A DNA stretch of 59,357 nt from assembly GCF_003025615.1 (NCBI RefSeq), contig NZ_PYMJ01000036.1, forward strand, positions 1 through 59,357, read 5' to 3'. The stretch comes from Photobacterium frigidiphilum (GTDB lineage: Bacteria; Pseudomonadota; Gammaproteobacteria; Enterobacterales; Vibrionaceae). Positions 44,196 to 53,205 of this stretch are shown piece by piece (positions within the stretch are counted from its first letter, which is position 1; every line of letters starts with the position of its first letter). A program made the position numbers and the translations under genes. The notes under the pieces were generated by a model. That model was not told where the DNA came from. It made no database searches and saw only the letters and a list, made by a program, of their open reading frames with translations.

Positions 44196-46310
44196 TCAGC
44201 GTTTTCGCCAAATTGTCATTTCAGACAAGCTGTGTTGAAATTTGCGTTTTGTTTCTCTAATCACAAAAGGAATTTCTTTTACTGCAATAAGCTCAAATCG
44301 GCTGATTAAGTGTTCTGTTAGTCCATCTAAGGTTGTAAAGTTCTCGCCATGTACTTTTGTGCCTCCTAACCAGTTATCTTTATTTGTGTAATCTTCTAAC
44401 CAAGTATATGGAGAGGTAATCACTAAATAACCACCCGTATTAATGCGATCATAGATCGAAGATAAAAATTGCTTAGGATCACCAAGGCGATCAATCAAAT
44501 TAGAGGCATAAATAAGATCATAGCCAGTATATTGAGATTTCAAGTTGCAGGCGTCTCCTTGCATAAAGCTGACTTTATCGGCTATTTCGATATAGTTAAG
44601 TTCAGCTAACGTTATGCTTTTAAATTCAACTAAATCACCTTCTGTTCGGATGGTATATCGCTTTTCACCTTGTTCAATAAGCGTGCAGGCTTGCTGAATA
44701 AAACGAGCAGAAAAATCTAACCCATCAACATGGTCAAATGTTTTGGCGAGTTCAAACGTAGCACGGCCAACAGAACAACCGATATCAAGGGCTTTGCTTC
44801 TATGAGTGAGTTGCAGTTCTTGTAAGCATTGCTTCACACCATTAACGCAGAAGTTTTCAACCGAAAAATATTCAGAACCATAGTGAAATTCAAGGTACTG
44901 TGAAATAAGTTCATCGGTTTCATATACGTTGATTTGCGCCATCTCTTCTGGTTTTTGGTTTGATTCTACGTAGCGAAACCCTGCATGCTGATAAAAATGT
45001 CGGCGGAAAGCATAACGAGACGCTTTAATAGACTCGTTGCCGGTTGAGATCCAAGATCCCCCTTTAATTAAGTTATGTAGGCCATCAAATGTAGGGGTAG
45101 AGAAGTCATCATATAAAGGATGAACCTGAAAGCCGTTAAAGCCGTCTATAGGGGTTTCTGTCCATTGCCATACATTACCTATCACATCGTACAGGCCGTT
45201 ATGTTCAAAGCGATTCACAGGGCAAGAAGATGCAAAGTATTCTAAATGGATATTCCCCGGTGCTTCAGACCAATACGGAGAATCGGTATCGATGTTATCG
45301 CGTAATAGATACCATTCGGCTTCAGTCAGCAAGCGAATGTTAGTATTGCTTTGTTCTGCTTTCCAATTGCAAAACGCTTTTGCTTCTAGTTGATTAACTT
45401 CAACTGGCCAGTTTAAAGGTAAGGGGATCTCACTTGATAGGTTACGCTGTAACAACTTATTTTCTTCTAATCGCCAAAAACGGGGCATTGTTGCTTTGGT
45501 GTAAGCTAACCAACCTTTTCCCTCTTCATTCCAGTATCGTGGTTGTTGATAGCCATCAGCCTTCACAAATTCAAGATACTCCTGATTAGAAACAAGGAAT
45601 TTAGCGGCTTTAAAGTTATCGATAGTAAAAGATTGTTCACCAAACTCATTATCCCAACCGTATGTTTGGTCATTATCTTGTCTACCTAATAACATGCTTT
45701 TCCCTGCAATACTCAACAAACTGTTGTTGGGTGATTCACCATCGTCAAGGCAGGGCATCCAATAATCATGAGGCGTTACATCAGCCAGAGGTAGCTGGCG
45801 AATAATGACGGAAGAGGTTTCTAGGTGAATGCGTTCATGCTCAATGCCCATTAAAATGATCCAGGCTGGATCTGATTGAGTGATGGGTAAGGATAGGGGC
45901 ATCTCATTAATAAATTGGTTGACTAGCGAACACACTTTTTTGCGATAATCTTTAACGGTATCAACCTTTGGCCAGTCATAATGGGCTGCATCAAGATCAT
46001 CCCACGACATTTCATCTACACCAATGGCGAACATCGATTCAAAGTGGGTGTTTATGCGTGAATCAATGTACTTTCCAAGTTTCAACTTATTGATATAAAA
46101 GGTTGCTGTATGCCCAAAGTAAAAAATGAGAGGATGGCGTAATGGCTCTGCCTTTTTGAAATAAGCCTCATCATTATTTACAATTTCGAAGAGTGACTCG
46201 TAAAGAGTCCATGTTTGATTGAAGTAGTCTTTTAGCTCCTGTCGTTTATGCTGTTCAGATGTGCCTGTTAATAGAACGGTTTGAGTATTTATTATTGTTT
46301 TATTGTGCAT
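44196..46310 (-). CDS. ovoA: 5-histidylcysteine sulfoxide synthase with fused methyltransferase (OvoA)
   Basis: A 704-residue protein. Residues 1-170 form a DinB-like domain with the iron triad HERIHLE (His158, His162, Glu164). Residues about 190-455 are a formylglycine-generating-enzyme-like domain (AKFLVSNQEYLEFV, NVWQWTETP, IKGGSW). Residues 480-704 are a SAM methyltransferase (KALDIGCSVGRATFEL). OvoA joins cysteine to histidine C5 and methylates the product, a route to ovothiol A, a redox-protective thiol. The next enzyme, OvoB, is not in this window. The gene diverges from a membrane protein gene at 46562. Confidence 0.93.
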   Translation of the reverse strand: MHNKTIINTQTVLLTGTSEQHKRQELKDYFNQTWTLYESLFEIVNNDEAYFKKAEPLRHPLIFYFGHTATFYINKLKLGKYIDSRINTHFESMFAIGVDEMSWDDLDAAHYDWPKVDTVKDYRKKVCSLVNQFINEMPLSLPITQSDPAWIILMGIEHERIHLETSSVIIRQLPLADVTPHDYWMPCLDDGESPNNSLLSIAGKSMLLGRQDNDQTYGWDNEFGEQSFTIDNFKAAKFLVSNQEYLEFVKADGYQQPRYWNEEGKGWLAYTKATMPRFWRLEENKLLQRNLSSEIPLPLNWPVEVNQLEAKAFCNWKAEQSNTNIRLLTEAEWYLLRDNIDTDSPYWSEAPGNIHLEYFASSCPVNRFEHNGLYDVIGNVWQWTETPIDGFNGFQVHPLYDDFSTPTFDGLHNLIKGGSWISTGNESIKASRYAFRRHFYQHAGFRYVESNQKPEEMAQINVYETDELISQYLEFHYGSEYFSVENFCVNGVKQCLQELQLTHRSKALDIGCSVGRATFELAKTFDHVDGLDFSARFIQQACTLIEQGEKRYTIRTEGDLVEFKSITLAELNYIEIADKVSFMQGDACNLKSQYTGYDLIYASNLIDRLGDPKQFLSSIYDRINTGGYLVITSPYTWLEDYTNKDNWLGGTKVHGENFTTLDGLTEHLISRFELIAVKEIPFVIRETKRKFQHSLSEMTIWRKR

Positions 46311-46561
46311 GCCTTAGCAAAGCTCCATATCAAGAGATCGTTGTCTTAGAATTGCGTGAACTTCGAATGGTATTTTTATATGCCGATGAGGCTTTCAGGT
46401 TGTTATTAAGTCTAGTAAAAATAACCAAATTTGCAGTGCTATCGAAGTCACTGCGAACTATTTGTTTTCAGAACGGTAATTACGCAACTGGAAATGAAAA
46501 AGAAGAGTATTTTTTTGCCATACTTAATGTACAACTTAGCCAATGAAGCAAGTGATAAAGG

Positions 46562-47140
46562 ATGAGCGATTTGAAAATGGCGTGGCGAATACCAACATGG
46601 ATTTTGGTTGGTATTGGTTTATTACTCAATATAGTCTCAGCCGTGATGACCAACTTTTACATTGATGATTCCACACGACAAATAAATAGTCAGATTCAAC
46701 AGCAAGCAAGTAATGCCAAATTAATTACATTAATTTGGCAACAAGTTGAAACGGTAGAACGTAAAAAAGAACATATTTTAGAACTTCTTGCAAATAGTGA
46801 ATATATGAGTAAGCCATTAATCCCAGAAATTAAAAATCAAGTAGTGAAAGACCTAAGCTATTGGTTAGGTGAAGATGTTGCATCATTATCTATTACAGAA
46901 CTGCCTAATTTGATGGGCAAGATAAATAATGTTCAATTTGAGCAAAGAGAAAAAATAAATCAGCTGTATCTAGATAACTTGGAGTTGATTGATAGTTATA
47001 CTAGTGAGATGGAATATATATCACAGCTTAGAAGTTTGGCGTTGTTTTTGCAGGTAATTGGGCTTGGGCTCGTTTTATCCAGAGATTTAAATCGTCGTGA
47101 TTATGATAAAAAAAACCATGGTAAATTTACCGACAAATAA
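46562..47140 (+). CDS. Inner-membrane protein with two helices, unknown function
   Basis: A 192-residue protein with a helix near 12-30, a long helical middle likely to form coiled coil (ITLIWQQVETVERKKEHILELL), and a second helix at about 155-175 ending in a basic tail (SRDLNRRDYDKKNH). By the positive-inside rule the middle would be periplasmic. AAAGGATG lies at the start. I do not recognise the family. It shares the 250-nt divergent region with ovoA, so joint regulation is possible. Confidence 0.6.
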   Translation: MSDLKMAWRIPTWILVGIGLLLNIVSAVMTNFYIDDSTRQINSQIQQQASNAKLITLIWQQVETVERKKEHILELLANSEYMSKPLIPEIKNQVVKDLSYWLGEDVASLSITELPNLMGKINNVQFEQREKINQLYLDNLELIDSYTSEMEYISQLRSLALFLQVIGLGLVLSRDLNRRDYDKKNHGKFTDK

Positions 47141-47145
47141 AATAA

Positions 47146-47168
47146 AAGCCCCGAATTAATCAGGGCTT
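47146..47168 (-). terminator. Weak terminator between convergent genes
   Basis: AAGCCC at 47146-47151 pairs with GGGCTT at 47163-47168; the minus strand has a T-run after it. Confidence 0.6.
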
Positions 47169-47186
47169 AAAAAACTTTATGACCAC

Positions 47187-47495
47187 TTACTTATTTGTAG
47201 AGTGGAAGGCGAAACGTGATGATTTTTTACCAGTTTCTGTGGTTGCTTTGTATTTTACTGAACGTGAATTTTCTAATGTTAATGGAATAAATACACGACC
47301 ATTTTCATCTGTTTGGTAGCTTTGTTTTTGTTGAGGCACGTTGGCTACAGATACTGAAGCATTAGCAGCTGGAGCGCCATTTTCAGTTACGGTGATCCAC
47401 GCACCATTGTGTGTATCTGCGACTCGAATATCTGCTAATACGGAAGTAGACATTAAAATCACTGCTGTTGCTGTAATTACTTTCAAGCTAGACAT
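47187..47495 (-). CDS. Small secreted protein with a carboxypeptidase-regulatory/Ig-like fold
   Basis: A 102-residue protein with a signal peptide (to SVLADIR, about residue 22). The mature part (ITVTENGAPAANASVSV, then YQTDENGRVFIPL) looks like a single CarboxypepD_reg or Ig-like beta-sandwich. GAGGTG precedes the ATG at 47495. The role is unknown; a periplasmic or secreted adhesive or stabilising module is possible. Confidence 0.65.
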   Translation of the reverse strand: MSSLKVITATAVILMSTSVLADIRVADTHNGAWITVTENGAPAANASVSVANVPQQKQSYQTDENGRVFIPLTLENSRSVKYKATTETGKKSSRFAFHSTNK

Positions 47496-47968
47496 AATCC
47501 TCACCTCATCGTTTGGCTATATTGCCATTTTTATAAGAGTTTGTATTCACATCACCTTATAAGACCTGTCCTTCATAAAAAATATTTCAAAATAATAATA
47601 ATAAATCTAAATTTCTATTATTACAGTATGTTAGGTTGCAATGATAAAACTGAGTTCTCATGTTAGTGAAAGTAAACCTTCTGTTTATTTCCTTATATAG
47701 CCAAGTATCAAGGCTTATATGTCTTTGGTTTGTTACTTCACTACTGATATCAGTATAGTACCTAGCAATAATTGTACGGAGGTTTTTCAAGTTGGATCAG
47801 TTTTAATGATTAAATTTTTATTTAATACTTGATTTCTTAAATATGATTCAATATATCAAAATGTTCTATCTGTATTGGCGTTATTGTTTTTAAATATTAG
47901 CCTTGTTGAAGGTTCGTCTTATAAAATAAAGAAATAAAGATGGTTTTTTATAAGACGAAATATGAATC
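47496..47968. other. Gene-free stretch with inverted repeats
   Basis: About 470 nt of strongly AT-rich sequence. A 67-codon minus-strand ORF crosses it but has no support. It holds ACTGATATCAGT (a 12-nt palindrome near 47742) and, at its end, a 14-bp perfect inverted repeat listed separately. Confidence 0.5.
47913..47959. repeat. 14-bp perfect inverted repeat downstream of lhgO
   Basis: 47913-47926 (TTCGTCTTATAAAA) and its exact complement at 47946-47959 flank 19 nt. It lies 9 nt after the lhgO stop and can form a hairpin, but no T-run follows on the minus strand. Confidence 0.65.
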
Positions 47969-49162
47969 TTAGCTAGCATTCAATTGTTCAACAATATAAT
48001 CCGCGATAGGGAAGCATGAAGTTGCAGCAGGTGAAGGAGCATTACAGACAATTAAACAATGTTTAGTACGATGAAATAGAAAATCGTCTATTAACTCACC
48101 TTCTTGGTTAACCGCCTGAGCACGAATACCTGAAGGGTAGGGAAGTAAATCATCGCGACGAAGTGTCGGGCAATATTTTTGAATAAGTTGTAGATATCCA
48201 GATTTCCACACACTATTTTTCAATTCGATCAACGCAGAGTAAAAGTGTTGGCGAATGACTTTACGAAACCCTGGATAGGTAATCATTTCAGCACAGTCTT
48301 TTAGGTGAATATGATGCTTGTCGTAGTGTTCACGAGAGAAGTTAATAACAGCATTAGGCCCAACAGTTACGCTACCATCAATCATTCGTGTTAAATGTAC
48401 GCCAAGAAAGGGTAACTCAGGATCGGGTATTGGATAGATTAGGTGGTGAATTAAATTATTATGCTGTTTAGGTAATTGATAATAATCTCCTCTGAATGGC
48501 ACAATTTGGAAATTTGGCTCATCACCCAGCATTCGAACCAGCCTATCTGCTGTTAATCCACCACAAGCGATCAGAGAGTTAGCATGGAAGGTCGTGTTAC
48601 TTGTTATCACTGTTACACCAGTCTCAGACTCATCTAGGTAGGTAACCTGATGATCGAAGAGCACTTGTCCGCCTGCTTGTTCAATAAGCTCGACAAGTTT
48701 TACACAAATTTCTTTATAACTCACAATACCAGTGGTTGGCACATAAATGGCTGCTAGTCCTTCGATATTAGGCTCACGCTCTCTTAATGATTGCTTATCA
48801 AGAACTTCAAATTGAATGCCGTTTAATCTTGCGCGTTCACCAAGGGCTTCCATTCTCTCTAATTCAGCATCGGATGTTGCAACAAGTAGTTTTCCGCATT
48901 CATCAAAGGGAATTTGGTACTTTTCACAAAATTGTTTTATTTCAATATTACCACGGCAACAAAATTGAGATTTTAAAGTACCGGGTGTGTAGTAAATGCC
49001 CGCATGTATCACACCACTATTGTGACCTGTTTGGTGATAAGCCGGCGTCATCTCTTTTTCGACCACAATGATTTGACTCTCGGGGTAGCGTTTTTGCAGT
49101 TCCCACGCGGTGCTTAGCCCGATAATTCCTGCACCAATGATCAAATAATCACAATGAACCAT
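47969..49162 (-). CDS. lhgO: L-2-hydroxyglutarate oxidase (LhgO)
   Basis: A 397-residue FAD-dependent oxidoreductase. The N-terminal ADP-binding motif is YLIIGAGIIGLSTAWEL, followed by EKEMTPAYHQTGHNSGVIHAGIYY, the LhgO signature. The enzyme oxidises L-2-hydroxyglutarate to 2-oxoglutarate and feeds electrons to the membrane quinone pool. Length matches E. coli LhgO. The ATG at 49162 has AAAGGA upstream, preferable to the ORF start 18 nt earlier. It is alone; csiD and gab genes are absent. Confidence 0.92.
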   Translation of the reverse strand: MVHCDYLIIGAGIIGLSTAWELQKRYPESQIIVVEKEMTPAYHQTGHNSGVIHAGIYYTPGTLKSQFCCRGNIEIKQFCEKYQIPFDECGKLLVATSDAELERMEALGERARLNGIQFEVLDKQSLREREPNIEGLAAIYVPTTGIVSYKEICVKLVELIEQAGGQVLFDHQVTYLDESETGVTVITSNTTFHANSLIACGGLTADRLVRMLGDEPNFQIVPFRGDYYQLPKQHNNLIHHLIYPIPDPELPFLGVHLTRMIDGSVTVGPNAVINFSREHYDKHHIHLKDCAEMITYPGFRKVIRQHFYSALIELKNSVWKSGYLQLIQKYCPTLRRDDLLPYPSGIRAQAVNQEGELIDDFLFHRTKHCLIVCNAPSPAATSCFPIADYIVEQLNAS

Positions 49163-49385
49163 GCAAAGTCCTTTTAGCATATTGAAATGGGTTTATACCA
49201 TGTTAAAAGAAGCGGATGGGTATAACTGTGTGCTGAGCTAAAAATAAGAGATAAATGTTTACCACAAAGGCATATTTAGTGAGTCGTGGTCAGTAAGTTA
49301 TCTTTGATATAGATATTTGTTTTTATTGCTTAAATGCCATGTTAATGCGATTTTAAAAGAAACTAAATTGAATAGGGAGTAAGGG

Positions 49386-49883
49386 ATGGAAGTGATTATT
49401 CGACATCTAGAATCGAAAGATATTGAGCAAGTTAAAAATCTGTACGCAGGAAAGAATGCTTATAGTGGAACACTTCAATTACCGCTGCCTTCGCTAGATG
49501 CATGGAATAAGCGCCTAAGTGACTTACCTGCGGGTGTGCATTCATTGGTTGCCGAGAAAGAAGGCGTCATAGTGGGACAGCTAGGCTTTGAAGTTTGTCA
49601 GAATGCGAGACGTAGGCATGTTGCTTCATTTGGTATGGCTGTACATGATGATTACCAAAAACAAGGAATAGGCAGCCAATTGCTTAGTGAGATTATCGAT
49701 CTTGCTGAAAATTGGCTTAATGTGCAGCGTATTGAACTGACAGTTTATACTGACAATCACTCTGCTATCGCATTATATGAAAAGCATGGTTTCGTGATAG
49801 AAGGCGAATCAGTTAATTATGCATTTCGTAATGGGTGCTACGTTAACGTGTATCAAATGGCAAGAGTCAAAAAGCAGCGGTAG
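49386..49883 (+). CDS. GNAT N-acetyltransferase (YhhY/AaaT-like)
   Basis: A 165-residue protein that aligns along its length with E. coli YhhY (AaaT): LQLPLPSLDAWNKRLSDLPAGVHSLVA, HVASFGMAVHDDYQKQGIGS, RIELTVYTDNHSAIALYEKHGF and the YALRNG-like block YAFRNGCYVNVYQMARVK. The acetyl-CoA loop is QKQGIGS. AaaT acetylates free amino acids; the same role is inferred. GGGAGTAAGG precedes the ATG. Confidence 0.88.
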   Translation: MEVIIRHLESKDIEQVKNLYAGKNAYSGTLQLPLPSLDAWNKRLSDLPAGVHSLVAEKEGVIVGQLGFEVCQNARRRHVASFGMAVHDDYQKQGIGSQLLSEIIDLAENWLNVQRIELTVYTDNHSAIALYEKHGFVIEGESVNYAFRNGCYVNVYQMARVKKQR

Positions 49884-49942
49884 AGACTTGCTCTGTAGTC
49901 GTTCACTGATAATGAAGAATCTTATGCAGTTTAGCTCGCACA

Positions 49943-50482
49943 TTACGCTTCTATGAGTACGCCTAACTCATAGTATTCGACATTTTCAGTAATCATATTG
50001 ACGCGGGCAGCATCGTTTTTGGTCGTTATATGGCGCATGCCTATTTTTTGCATGACTTTACCTGGGGCTGAATCACGACTGAGGTGGCGCGCATAAAGCA
50101 GCTGAAGATTTAGTCGTCTAAAGCCAAACTCGACAATGCGTGCAGATGCCTCAGTACAATAGCCTTTGCCCCAATAGGGCACTCCAATCCAAAATCCTAA
50201 TTGTGCAGTTTCACCTTCTATATTATGTAGGCCTATGCAGCCAACGAGTTGGTTGTTAGATTTAAGTGTGATCGCAAAAATTGCAGACTTTTGGCTTTGC
50301 CACCCAGCAATGTTTTTACCAATCCATTGCCCTGCGACACCATCATCATAGGGGTGAGGAACGTTGATCGTACCATTCGCTATATTAGGGTCGCCTGCAA
50401 ATTGTTGAATTTTTGGCGCATCTGATAGTTCTAAAGGGCGTAAAACCAATCTTTCAGTTGTAAGTAGAGGCTGCTGTCTCAT
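49943..50482 (-). CDS. GNAT N-acetyltransferase (RimJ/RimL type)
   Basis: A 179-residue protein beginning TERLVLRPLELSDAPKIQQFAG, the standard start of the RimJ/RimL-like acetyltransferase group, with LGFWIGVPYWGKGYCTEASARIVEFGF as the acetyl-CoA region. Members acetylate ribosomal proteins, aminoglycosides or small metabolites; the target here is unknown. It is convergent to the YhhY-like gene. Confidence 0.88.
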   Translation of the reverse strand: MRQQPLLTTERLVLRPLELSDAPKIQQFAGDPNIANGTINVPHPYDDGVAGQWIGKNIAGWQSQKSAIFAITLKSNNQLVGCIGLHNIEGETAQLGFWIGVPYWGKGYCTEASARIVEFGFRRLNLQLLYARHLSRDSAPGKVMQKIGMRHITTKNDAARVNMITENVEYYELGVLIEA

Positions 50483-50692
50483 GTATCACTATCCTGAGTA
50501 ATTGTAATCTGCTGTATTTATTAGACCTGTTTCATATTTGAGGCGATAGCGAGTAGATCAATATTCTGTTCGATATTTATTCAATAACAACCATTTTCCA
50601 GCATCAGATAACATAATAGACAAGGAGTTTGGAGGGATAATAGTGAGTGACGGCAAGTAGTGAACACTCAATGAACAGTGCAGGAAGAAAAA

Positions 50693-50721
50693 AGCAAGTT
50701 CGTGCTTGAGTCAAACTTGCT
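50693..50721 (-). terminator. Terminator of the SRPBCC gene
   Basis: AGCAAGTT at 50693-50700 pairs with AACTTGCT at 50714-50721; on the minus strand a T-run follows. Confidence 0.8.
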
Positions 50722-50758
50722 GATTAGGAGGGTATGTTGAAAGAGCAACAGACCATAA

Positions 50759-51202
50759 TCAACGCTTCCATTCGGATTCACCCAGTTGAGCAATTGTCGA
50801 CAATGCTTTTCGTACATCTTTTTCAATAAGGTACTTAATAAGCCAGCCTGTACCGCTTATCTTTGGAGAGAACTTAATACGATAGTGGATAAGGCTTTGA
50901 GTCGCATTGATGCTTTGAAAGCGAATCCAACTACCGTGTTCTTTCATTGGACCTCCGTTTATGATTTTGTAATGGAGGTGTTCATTCTCTTTGTAATCGA
51001 TAATCTGTTCTTGGAACCTAAAAGGACCTGTGGTCACTTCTCTGACAGCACCAATTCCGTTGGTGTCTGGCTTTCCTTGTCTAACTAAAGAAAAATCAGC
51101 ATAAAAAAAACGGCCCAATTTTTCATGATCAGAGAGTAGGTGAAATAGAATTTTTTTTGGCACATTAGCGGTCTGTTCTAATGTGATGGTATGAATTCCC
51201 AT
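50759..51202 (-). CDS. SRPBCC (START-like) family protein
   Basis: A 147-residue protein of the polyketide cyclase/SRPBCC type: an N-terminal strand (HTITLEQTANVPKKILFHLLSDHEKLGRFF), the central sheet and a long C-terminal helix (IKYLIEKDVRKALSTIAQLGE). These proteins bind hydrophobic ligands in a cavity; the function is not predictable. It is cytoplasmic and single, with its own terminator. Confidence 0.78.
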   Translation of the reverse strand: MGIHTITLEQTANVPKKILFHLLSDHEKLGRFFYADFSLVRQGKPDTNGIGAVREVTTGPFRFQEQIIDYKENEHLHYKIINGGPMKEHGSWIRFQSINATQSLIHYRIKFSPKISGTGWLIKYLIEKDVRKALSTIAQLGESEWKR

Positions 51203-51890
51203 TTTCCTGACCTCTCAGCAAAATACAACAATATGTTAACAAGTTGTGAGGTGGTGTCAAGTTTTAGCATTATCTCTTAGTTGGTAATTTTTTGTTATCA
51301 ATCATTAAATTAGTGAAAAAAATATCATTTGTTGTGATTGTTTTTATTAGAACTTAACCAGCTTTTGGTGTTGTTCACACACAAGAATTAGCCGTGGGTA
51401 AAAGAATTTAGGCGCGAAAAAATTCAAATCAAGATATTCATTGGTAAGCAAGGTGTTAAGCACAATAGTAAACTTCATGTTACGGTATTAGTGCACTTAA
51501 TCGTGATATTTATCTCAAAATATATTCAATAGATGCTTGTAAAAAACTAAAAACCCTCTTATATTAGTTCTGAAGATATAAATCGTATGGTGAAAAATAT
51601 AGAAAGCTTGGTTAACCTTACTCCATTCAAATAAGGTAACTTCTGAACATAGCCCCCACGAAAATATCTCATTGTCCATTTATTCCTAGACATAATGAAA
51701 AATAGACAACGAATTGTTGTTGATTTTGTTTTTGTCAATTAAATAGGGATTCAAGGGCCGTTTACTTTTATCTGGCTTGTAATATGTTCGTCATAATTCG
51801 CTGGGTATAGTAGAACAAATAGAGAGTGAGAACGGTATTAAATTATAAGTAATATCAAGCTTACTCATTGTTGATAATGAGAGGTATATA

Positions 51891-51959
51891 ATGAAAACTC
51901 AAAATCGTCGTAAGTGGTTTTACTACAAAAATCAAACGACTAAAACACAAGTTAAGTAA
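51891..51959 (+). CDS. 22-residue basic small protein
   Basis: An ATG-started ORF (MKTQNRRKWFYYKNQTTKTQ, then VK) whose start follows GAGAGG at 7-8 nt, a good site. It is strongly basic with an aromatic cluster (WFYY) and no membrane segment. It ends in two stops (TAATAA). Three hairpins follow directly, so it may be a leader peptide, a small regulatory protein or part of a dual-function RNA. I know no homologue. Confidence 0.4.
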   Translation: MKTQNRRKWFYYKNQTTKTQVK

Positions 51960-51981
51960 TAAAGTACGCATTCGAGCGTAA

Positions 51982-52079
51982 GGTTGGCTTATTACCAATC
52001 AACTGAAAGTTGTGCCCCGATAGCTTTCAGTACCCGAGTAGCCAGAGGCAATAAGATTAAGTAATCATGTTTCTGGCTA
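51982..52079 (+). ncRNA. Three consecutive hairpins after the 22-codon ORF
   Basis: 51982-51987 pairs with 51995-52000 (6 bp, one G-U), CTGAAAG at 52003-52009 pairs with 52024-52030, and TAGCCAGA at 52039-52046 pairs perfectly with 52072-52079. They are nearly adjacent and have no protein-coding explanation. The last is not followed by a T-run. This may be a structured RNA of about 190 nt including the small ORF. Confidence 0.4.
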
Positions 52080-52220
52080 ACTAAAACCTTCCAATCTATT
52101 ATTTTTAAATCGAGCTAAACGCCTTATTTAAATATAATTTATCGTGATATTAAATCCCCCAAGGTAAAGCAATCGTTCGCTATTCTGTTTGATGTTTATT
52201 ATTTATAAGACTGAATATGA

Positions 52221-52799
52221 TTATTGGTAGATATTACCGCGAATAGTCGCTTTCTCCGGAATAGATTGCACCGGCGCCCCCCCTAAATAAACATTACCTT
52301 CTACAACGAGGAAAGTGGAAAGTTCTTTTATTGCTGTATTTGCAAGGTATAAATTGCCACCGACATACAAATAGGGAGGGAGTGTGGTCAATTGGGTACC
52401 CATTAAGCTTAAATCACTTTTTACCTGTAACCCGTTTGTGAGGTAGGTAATTTTCGAATGAGCAAGATTTATATGTCCACCTACATTCAAAATTCTTGGT
52501 AGTTCGGTAACGTCGCTATAAGCTAAATTTAGACTACCTGTAACAGTCAATTTTTTTGGCAAACGTTGAATACGACTATTTTCTAAATCAAGGTTGCCAG
52601 TTACAAGCATTGGATCTGGCAGAGTAAGGTTTTTTGCATTTCTTAAAGACACATTCCCATAAGAGTCGGTGTAGTTGAGTAACTTTAATTCTGAGATATA
52701 CTGATTAGCATAAGCGACATGTGTTGTTTGAAGGATTAGTAATAAAAATAGTGCTTTACACTTTATTTTCAATGGATTAGATAAAAAAAATTTTGCCAT
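52221..52799 (-). CDS. Secreted 20-residue leucine-rich-like repeat protein
   Basis: A 192-residue protein with an N-terminal signal segment (ALFLLLILQTTHVAYA). From residue 60 to the end it is built of six exact 20-residue repeats with leucine (once isoleucine) at 60, 80, 100, 120, 140, 160 and 180; the consensus is LPxxLxVxGxLxLxxxxIxx. This predicts a short solenoid with stacked beta strands, similar to leucine-rich or pentapeptide-like repeat surfaces. No catalytic residues are visible. The function, perhaps protein binding at the cell surface, is unknown. Confidence 0.75.
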   Translation of the reverse strand: MAKFFLSNPLKIKCKALFLLLILQTTHVAYANQYISELKLLNYTDSYGNVSLRNAKNLTLPDPMLVTGNLDLENSRIQRLPKKLTVTGSLNLAYSDVTELPRILNVGGHINLAHSKITYLTNGLQVKSDLSLMGTQLTTLPPYLYVGGNLYLANTAIKELSTFLVVEGNVYLGGAPVQSIPEKATIRGNIYQ

Positions 52800-52880
52800 T
52801 ATTTCTTTGTTCCCCTCCGAAACAGCGTACTGACCATGATTTCATATCGAGATATTGAGCCATAATGCCTTACTCAAGTA

Positions 52881-53146
52881 TATACCCAAGTTACCTCAAG
52901 ATGCTCGTTTCAGCGAGAATTGGTTGAGCTCTAGGCAAGGCACTTATTTATAGACCTAGTCGTTCTACGTTGAAAATAAGTAACACTGCATAGAGCCCAA
53001 CAAAACTCGCCCTTCGGGAGTGATTCAGCGTATCTACTTCCGTGTCAAATGTGCTTGAAAGGGAAAGCCATTCCTACACACATTTTCCTTGAATTAAACA
53101 CGCTGAGATCACTCTGAATCCTGCATCTTGAGGTAGCTTGGGTATA
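52881..53146. mobile_element. 266-bp MITE-like element with 24-bp terminal inverted repeats
   Basis: The ends are TATACCCAAG-TTACCTCAAG-ATGC (52881-52904) and its reverse complement (53123-53146), matching at 23 of 24 positions. The outermost TA fits a TA target duplication as in Tc1/mariner or IS630-related MITEs. The inside encodes nothing. Related ends occur at 8171, 13945, 22746, 37757 and 44159, so this is a dispersed family in the genome. Confidence 0.8.
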
Positions 53147-53156
53147 CTGTCAATTA

Positions 53157-53184
53157 AAAAACCTCAGCAATTATACTGAGGTTT
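53157..53184 (-). terminator. Terminator of the periplasmic binding protein gene
   Basis: AAACCTCAG at 53159-53167 pairs with CTGAGGTTT at 53176-53184; on the minus strand a T-run follows. It abuts the MITE-like element. Confidence 0.85.
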
Positions 53185-53205
53185 GGGAGGTTTTTGTCTT
53201 AGACA

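Larger units (their letters stand above)
51203..52220. other. 1-kb stretch without a conventional gene
   Basis: The first 650 nt are AT-rich and I see no clear signal in them. A 22-codon ORF lies at 51891 and three hairpins follow at 51982-52079, both listed separately. The remaining 140 nt are AT-rich and lead to the end of the repeat-protein gene. Confidence 0.6.

Noticed and set aside
46259..46546. 95-codon plus-strand ORF overlapping the ovoA start
   Set aside because: It overlaps the ovoA 5' end, has no ribosome-binding site and no known motif.
47587..47790. 67-codon minus-strand ORF
   Set aside because: Strong AT bias, no ribosome-binding site and no recognisable sequence.
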